DNA of 7,254 nt from Agrobacterium fabrum (GTDB lineage Bacteria; Pseudomonadota; Alphaproteobacteria; Rhizobiales; Rhizobiaceae): assembly GCA_003241215.1 (NCBI GenBank), contig QFOL01000222.1, forward strand, positions 1 through 7,254. Reading direction: 5' to 3'. A model generated the notes under the pieces. That model did no database searches, was not told where the DNA came from, and saw nothing but the letters and a program-made list of their open reading frames with translations. Positions within the stretch are counted from its first letter, which is position 1, and each line of letters starts with the position of its first letter. Shown here piece by piece: positions 3,701 to 7,254 of the stretch. A program made the translations under genes and the position numbers.

Positions 3701-6307
3701 CTAAACCTTTCCGAGCGCGTCTGTCATGAAGTCGCCGAGGCGTTTTGATATGTCCAAGTTCTGTGTTTCCAGAGTCTCGCGGAGTTGGATCGAACGTCTG
3801 ACAGCATCAACGATGCCATCCATATTAGTGCGATCATCCGTCATGGGGACAAGCAAGTTGCGAATATGTTCGGGCTCAAGATGTTGCTGAACAGCCCCAT
3901 ATTCGTTTCGGGACATCTGGTCCTGAGCATACTTTGACTGCAAGTAGGCAAAGACGTAAAATCTCAGTGCCTCATCCTCTACTCTAACGCGGATCAAGTC
4001 ATCGCTGACAATCGCCTTATCAAGACGCTGAGTAATGTAAGCTACTCGACCAATAGTGCCTGATCGAGTGATAACTATGTCGCCATGGTGAACTCTAATT
4101 GCAGCGATCATCCTAAGTTGCGTCGCCGTAGCTTTGCTTACGTCGAGCAATTTCGCACTTTCGCTCTTCTCTTGGAGCACAGCAGAGGGTGTCAAGTAAG
4201 GCTCAACGCGAGGGCCGATCTCCTCAACGATGATTGACTCGCTCTTGAAGCGGGGCCCTTTGAAAATTTTGATCCCCTTAGAAAGGGCACCCAGAGTGGT
4301 GACGGACCACCCTTCTATTCCATCTACACTTTGAACTGCCTCTAGTGTCTCGTTGAGATGAGGAAGGAACATCTGAGGATTGATGTTCATGTTCTTATCG
4401 ATCTTGCTTCGTTCGACGGCGAAGCAATAACCCGAGCTCTTCAATTTCCCTTGCTTGAAATCCTCAAATGCCTTGCCGATGTCAATTAGATCGTGGTCTA
4501 GGTCTTCCGTAGCATTATTAAGAGCGTCCTTCTTGTAGATCGGCACGCCTTCGCTGTCTTGGCCAATTTTTCTAGAGATCGCCATAAATATCGGGTAATT
4601 CGCGGGGGCGATCTCACCTTCCGCCAGTTTTTGAACCAAAACTATACAGGTCCGCACTCCAGTGAAGGGCTGAAATGTGTTCTTGTGGCAGTTAATCACC
4701 GCTAAGAGGCGGCATTTCGAAAACAGGATCGATCTTCCCGGACGATAAGTCTGGGTATCCAAGAAGCTCTTCGGTAAAACGATCCCAAGCTTTCCGCCCG
4801 GCTTCAGCCAATCTACGCATCTTTCAAAAAAAAGAAGTTCCGGCGGAACGCCGTCCGGCGCGAGCTCTTCGGTCTTGCGGTATTCGCCTTCCGTCTCAAC
4901 CCACCGCTTTCCAGCGTCAAACCGTCGAAGGACCTCCTCGTGAGTGATGCGTCCGTCCCCAACTCCTGCGAAGGGTGGGTTCGTCAAGATTACGGTTGGA
5001 ACTCCTTTTCCTGCCTGACTGACGATAGTTTTGTCGAATGCTTCAAATGAGCCCAAGCTGTCGCCTGCGGTCATCCCAGCGTGCCCGTCTCCGTTCAAAA
5101 TCATGGCCGTTTTTGCCACCTTGACTAGCCGTTTGCTCATCTCGACTAGAAAAAGATTATTCTTGTGACGTTCAAGTTGGCGCTGCTTTGCGATCTCACT
5201 CCCGCCGCTATCGACAATATGGTTGCGGACATACCTCATCGCTCCCGTTAGAAAGCCTCCCGACCCACCAGCCGGGTCGAGTATCACGTCGAGGTAACCG
5301 GGCTGAATCATCGACACCATGAGATCTACGGCAAGTCGATTAGTGAAAAACTGCCCTTTTTCACGCTTCAAATAGACCGACGCGTATTGCTCGTAAGCAT
5401 GTCCCATCAGATCCCATTCATGAGCCGCGCCTGATCCTGAAAGCAGACTATAATCCTGCAGCTCTACAACCACGTCAGCTATCGCTCTCGCTCCGACAGT
5501 AATGCGCTCGTGATCACTAAAGACATCGCGATTTGCGCGCTTAACGTCGTCAAAAAGCCTAGTTATGCGATCCTTAACCGCATTGATGCCTACTTCTGAT
5601 GTGTATTCTTCTGCTGTGCAATAGAATGTGGGCAGCGGGTCAGTGCCTTCTTCATCCATAGCTTTGGCGAGCATGATCCTAACCATATCCATGGTTAGGT
5701 CTTCTTCTTCGCTGTCGTTCCCGCGACCATGGAGGCGGTTGTGACAACGCCGCAGCAAGCCTTTTATGTCTTTCGGCTTCTTTAGTTCACTCTTCTTTCG
5801 GCGGCCTAACGAATCCCATGCTTCCTTGTAACGCGGGATGCCGATCCACTCTTTGAATTCACTCTCTGGGGTGGTAACGCGACGGAAATAAGCCACTTCA
5901 TCGTCTTCGCCTGATCCGTTAAACCAGACACCACCTTCCGCACTGGTGTTGAAAACATATGATACTAACTGGTTGTGTCCATCTTTTACGTTAGGAGCTT
6001 TGCATTCCACGACAAGATGAATTCGACCTTGGTTCTTGGAAGCGCAAGCGGCTGCGTCGCGATAGACGACGATATCGGCACGCACCGGCTGGCCGTGCGT
6101 ATCGGTGATAATAGAGCTTCCGTGTTGGATCGCGACTTCGCGCCTCATTTGGTCCTTTGGATAACCATACTCGAAGTGCAAGACCCTCAGATATCGTTGT
6201 CGAACACGCTCCTCAGGGGTGACGTCGAGGGGAGCCGCAGAGAGAAAATCGACAATTTTGCCGTCAACATCGAATTCAATCTCAAAATGTTTTTGATCTG
6301 ACGCCAT
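3701..6307 (-). CDS. Single-chain restriction-modification protein: HsdR-type nuclease + HsdM-type methylase + HsdS-like TRD
   Basis: The 868-residue protein has three parts (numbering from the ATG at 6307). Residues about 35-140 are an HsdR N-terminal-type PD-(D/E)XK nuclease: RREVAI (Glu57), RADIVVY (Asp78), VVECKAP (Glu101, Lys103) and NQLVSY (Gln113). Residues about 200-565 are an N6-adenine methylase with GQFFT (318-322), SAM motif DPAGGSGGF (from 344) and catalytic NPPF (443-446). Residues about 665-867 are one HsdS-like target recognition domain with SGTIGRVAYI and a C-terminal helix. No helicase or ATPase motor is present, so it is not Type I; it resembles Type IIG/IIL enzymes that cut and methylate with one chain. 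Expected role: phage and foreign-DNA restriction with self-protection. The ATG at 6307 is preferred over an in-frame GTG at 6316 because AAGGGG lies 8 nt before the ATG and overlaps the GTG. It is the island's only intact gene. Function as an active nuclease is inferred from motifs. Confidence 0.85.
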   Translation of the reverse strand: MASDQKHFEIEFDVDGKIVDFLSAAPLDVTPEERVRQRYLRVLHFEYGYPKDQMRREVAIQHGSSIITDTHGQPVRADIVVYRDAAACASKNQGRIHLVVECKAPNVKDGHNQLVSYVFNTSAEGGVWFNGSGEDDEVAYFRRVTTPESEFKEWIGIPRYKEAWDSLGRRKKSELKKPKDIKGLLRRCHNRLHGRGNDSEEEDLTMDMVRIMLAKAMDEEGTDPLPTFYCTAEEYTSEVGINAVKDRITRLFDDVKRANRDVFSDHERITVGARAIADVVVELQDYSLLSGSGAAHEWDLMGHAYEQYASVYLKREKGQFFTNRLAVDLMVSMIQPGYLDVILDPAGGSGGFLTGAMRYVRNHIVDSGGSEIAKQRQLERHKNNLFLVEMSKRLVKVAKTAMILNGDGHAGMTAGDSLGSFEAFDKTIVSQAGKGVPTVILTNPPFAGVGDGRITHEEVLRRFDAGKRWVETEGEYRKTEELAPDGVPPELLFFERCVDWLKPGGKLGIVLPKSFLDTQTYRPGRSILFSKCRLLAVINCHKNTFQPFTGVRTCIVLVQKLAEGEIAPANYPIFMAISRKIGQDSEGVPIYKKDALNNATEDLDHDLIDIGKAFEDFKQGKLKSSGYCFAVERSKIDKNMNINPQMFLPHLNETLEAVQSVDGIEGWSVTTLGALSKGIKIFKGPRFKSESIIVEEIGPRVEPYLTPSAVLQEKSESAKLLDVSKATATQLRMIAAIRVHHGDIVITRSGTIGRVAYITQRLDKAIVSDDLIRVRVEDEALRFYVFAYLQSKYAQDQMSRNEYGAVQQHLEPEHIRNLLVPMTDDRTNMDGIVDAVRRSIQLRETLETQNLDISKRLGDFMTDALGKV

Positions 6308-6333
6308 ATGACTCACCCCTTGATGCTAAGGGC

Positions 6334-6361
6334 GGTATAAAAGTTCAAGCGACGAGCGCAA
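6334..6361 (-). promoter_or_regulatory. Candidate promoter of the restriction-modification gene
   Basis: On the minus strand TTGCGC (6361-6356) and TATACC (6339-6334) are separated by 16 nt, predicting a start near 6327 and a leader of about 20 nt containing the AAGGGG ribosome site. The hexamers are only partial matches. Confidence 0.35.
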
Positions 6362-6422
6362 TGGGAAAAGACGCCGCTAACGTCGATTTTTGTAGATCAG
6401 CCTCGGATGTATGGCAGTTCGC

Positions 6423-6680
6423 TCAGCGAGCGTGGCGCCAAGTTGCGATCGCTACAGTGACTGCGCTTTGGACCCTCCGTCGAAGCTCTTCCTTGAAGAC
6501 CGCCATATGAAAGTGGCTGTTTTCTTTCGCGGTGCGGAGGTCGCCACCAAGAGCCTGATAGAACTGATGCTTGCCGGAGAGGTATGGCCGAAGCTCGAGC
6601 TTGATCGGCACACGGACGCGATATCGACCGTCGATAAAATGCATGTATTGGGGAAGTTTTCGTGTCTTATTTTTCGCCAT
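6423..6680 (-). pseudogene. Truncated tyrosine-recombinase integrase (N-terminus only)
   Basis: From the ATG at 6680 the frame gives 85 residues starting MAKNKTRKLPQYMHFIDGRY, with RVRVPIKLELRPYLSGKHQF and LGGDLRTAKENSHFHMAVF following. This is the usual opening of alphaproteobacterial island/phage integrases (arm-binding N-terminal region: a short basic start, a 'DGRYRVR' strand, 'LRPYLSGK', then a 'LGG(D)...A' helix). Such proteins run to several hundred residues with a C-terminal R-H-R-Y catalytic domain. That domain is entirely absent: recognisable sequence ends near residue 60 and the frame stops at 6425-6423, about 115 bp before the methylase start. Other minus-strand frames beyond the stop do not resume it. 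It lies 98 bp from the tRNA 3' end and reads away from it, the standard integrase place. The frame stays open to 6743, but MAKN is the natural start. Confidence 0.75.
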
Positions 6681-6721
6681 GTCCGAACCCGTTTTGTAAC
6701 GAGATTTGCAGGGGTAGTTCG

Positions 6722-6757
6722 AACAAACATGCTGGAAAATCAATATGTTTCCAGCAT
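6722..6757 (-). terminator. Hairpin between tRNA-Pro and the integrase remnant
   Basis: ATGCTGGAAA (6729-6738) and TTTCCAGCAT (6748-6757) form a perfect 10-bp stem with a 9-nt loop. On the minus strand it is followed by GTTTGTT (6728-6722) and begins 25 nt after the tRNA's CCA, so it could terminate tRNA-Pro transcription. Being inside the island, it would be a terminator supplied by the element. It could equally be an operator or recombinase-binding site ahead of the integrase. Confidence 0.5.
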
Positions 6758-6782
6758 TACAAGTACTTACATCACAAGAAAA

Positions 6783-6930
<148 letters not shown>

Positions 6931-7185
6931 CTGGGGAAATACACGGTTCACCCGCAGTCCGCAACAGGGAAATTCATCTTTGTTCAACCACGGCCCCGAC
7001 GGGCCGAATGCAACCCCGAAATGGCAGCGCGCGAACGGACAGCAGGGGGATAATCGTCTTGACTCTCACCTGAAGTCAGTCCATTTCAAATTCAACGTCC
7101 CTGACACGATTTGGTTATTCTATTCAGGTACGTGATGAATGATCCGGGGTGTTTCGCCCCACTGTCCAACCGGAGCAGTTTCGAC
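6931..7185. other. Divergent intergenic region between tRNA-Pro and the NDUFS4-like gene
   Basis: No coding sequence is convincing in these 255 bp. The part next to the tRNA holds its candidate promoter. The other side must hold the promoter of the NDUFS4-like gene, but I see no clear -35/-10 pair. A hairpin at 7146-7160 (GGGGTG/CGCCCC with one T-G pair and a TTT loop) lies 11 nt before the Shine-Dalgarno GGAG (7172-7175) and would be in the leader. Confidence 0.45.
6936..6964 (-). promoter_or_regulatory. Candidate tRNA-Pro promoter
   Basis: On the minus strand TTGCGG (6964-6959) and TATTTC (6941-6936) are 17 nt apart, predicting a start near 6929, at the outer edge of the 59-bp duplication. 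The matches are weak (each shares three bases with consensus), but the position is right for a short tRNA leader. Confidence 0.35.
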
Positions 7186-7254
7186 ATGTCTGCGAAGATT
7201 TACCGCCCTGCAAAAACCGCCATGCAATCCGGCAAGGCGAAGACCAATGTCTGG
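7186..7254 (+). CDS. NDUFS4-like complex I accessory subunit (ETC_C1_NDUFA4 family), N-terminal part
   Basis: Only 23 codons are visible before the right edge: MSAKIYRPAKTAMQSGKAKT then NVW. This matches the start of the alphaproteobacterial protein annotated as ETC complex I subunit conserved region, the homologue of mitochondrial NDUFS4 (18 kDa/AQDQ subunit). The IYRPAKTAMQSGKA...W pattern is the conserved opening of that family. It would be an accessory subunit of the peripheral arm of NADH:ubiquinone oxidoreductase at the inner membrane. GGAG at 7172-7175 lies 10 nt before the ATG. It diverges from tRNA-Pro. Identity rests on the N-terminus only. Confidence 0.8.
   Translation, partial: MSAKIYRPAKTAMQSGKAKTNVW

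Larger units (their letters stand above)
3540..6782. mobile_element. Small tRNA-Pro-integrated genomic island (degenerate), carrying a restriction-modification gene
   Basis: The segment is bounded by 27-bp perfect direct repeats, one of which is the 3' end of tRNA-Pro. It holds a truncated integrase next to the tRNA end and a single-chain restriction-modification gene, both on the minus strand. Base composition is visibly more AT-rich than the flanking genes. The arrangement (intact tRNA at one junction, integrase next to it reading inwards, 3'-end copy at the far junction) is that of tRNA-targeted integrative elements. With no complete integrase, it is probably stranded or mobilised only in trans. 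Confidence 0.85.

Noticed and set aside
3701..6307. Classical Type I restriction system or BREX/DISARM-type operon
   Set aside because: No separate specificity or motor subunit, no helicase motifs and no accessory genes occur in the island; all domains are in one chain.

Overview
The window looks like Rhizobiaceae chromosome, most like Agrobacterium/Rhizobium. Reasons: the coding part is GC-rich; there is a double cold-shock-domain protein, a DUF982 protein (a family typical of Rhizobiales) and a GT21 ceramide/lipid glycosyltransferase; and the right edge carries the start of an NDUFS4-like complex I subunit, which is typical of alphaproteobacteria. The genus is inferred from gene content, not from a search.

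Left part (1-3539) is chromosomal backbone. It holds the first 23 codons of glyoxalase I (gloA, minus strand), a divergent two-gene unit (double cold-shock protein, then a secreted DUF192 protein, joined by a TGATG overlap), a convergent 82-residue BON-domain protein, a DUF982 protein with a clear terminator, and a membrane GT21 glycosyltransferase behind a PHO-box-like promoter. The cold-shock gene carries a perfect 23-bp tandem duplication that breaks its original reading frame and appears to create a new GTG start with its own Shine-Dalgarno sequence.

Middle part (about 3540-6782) is a small integrated island. A perfect 27-bp direct repeat marks its ends: one copy is the 3' end of an intact tRNA-Pro(TGG) gene (6779-6805), the other lies 3239 bp away (3540-3566) beside the glycosyltransferase. 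Next to the tRNA lies the N-terminus of a tyrosine-recombinase-type integrase, cut off after about 60-85 residues. The only complete cargo gene encodes an 868-residue single-chain restriction-modification protein: an HsdR-type PD-(D/E)XK nuclease domain, an HsdM-type N6-adenine methylase, and a single HsdS-like target recognition domain, with no ATPase motor. The island is thus a minimal defence cassette that has probably lost its own mobility.

Right part (6783-7254) returns to backbone: tRNA-Pro on the minus strand, a perfect 59-bp tandem duplication that places an extra 5' tRNA half directly upstream of it, and then, divergently, the start of the NDUFS4-like gene running off the window. Two perfect, undiverged tandem duplications in 7 kb are either recent mutations or assembly errors, and both deserve checking against reads.
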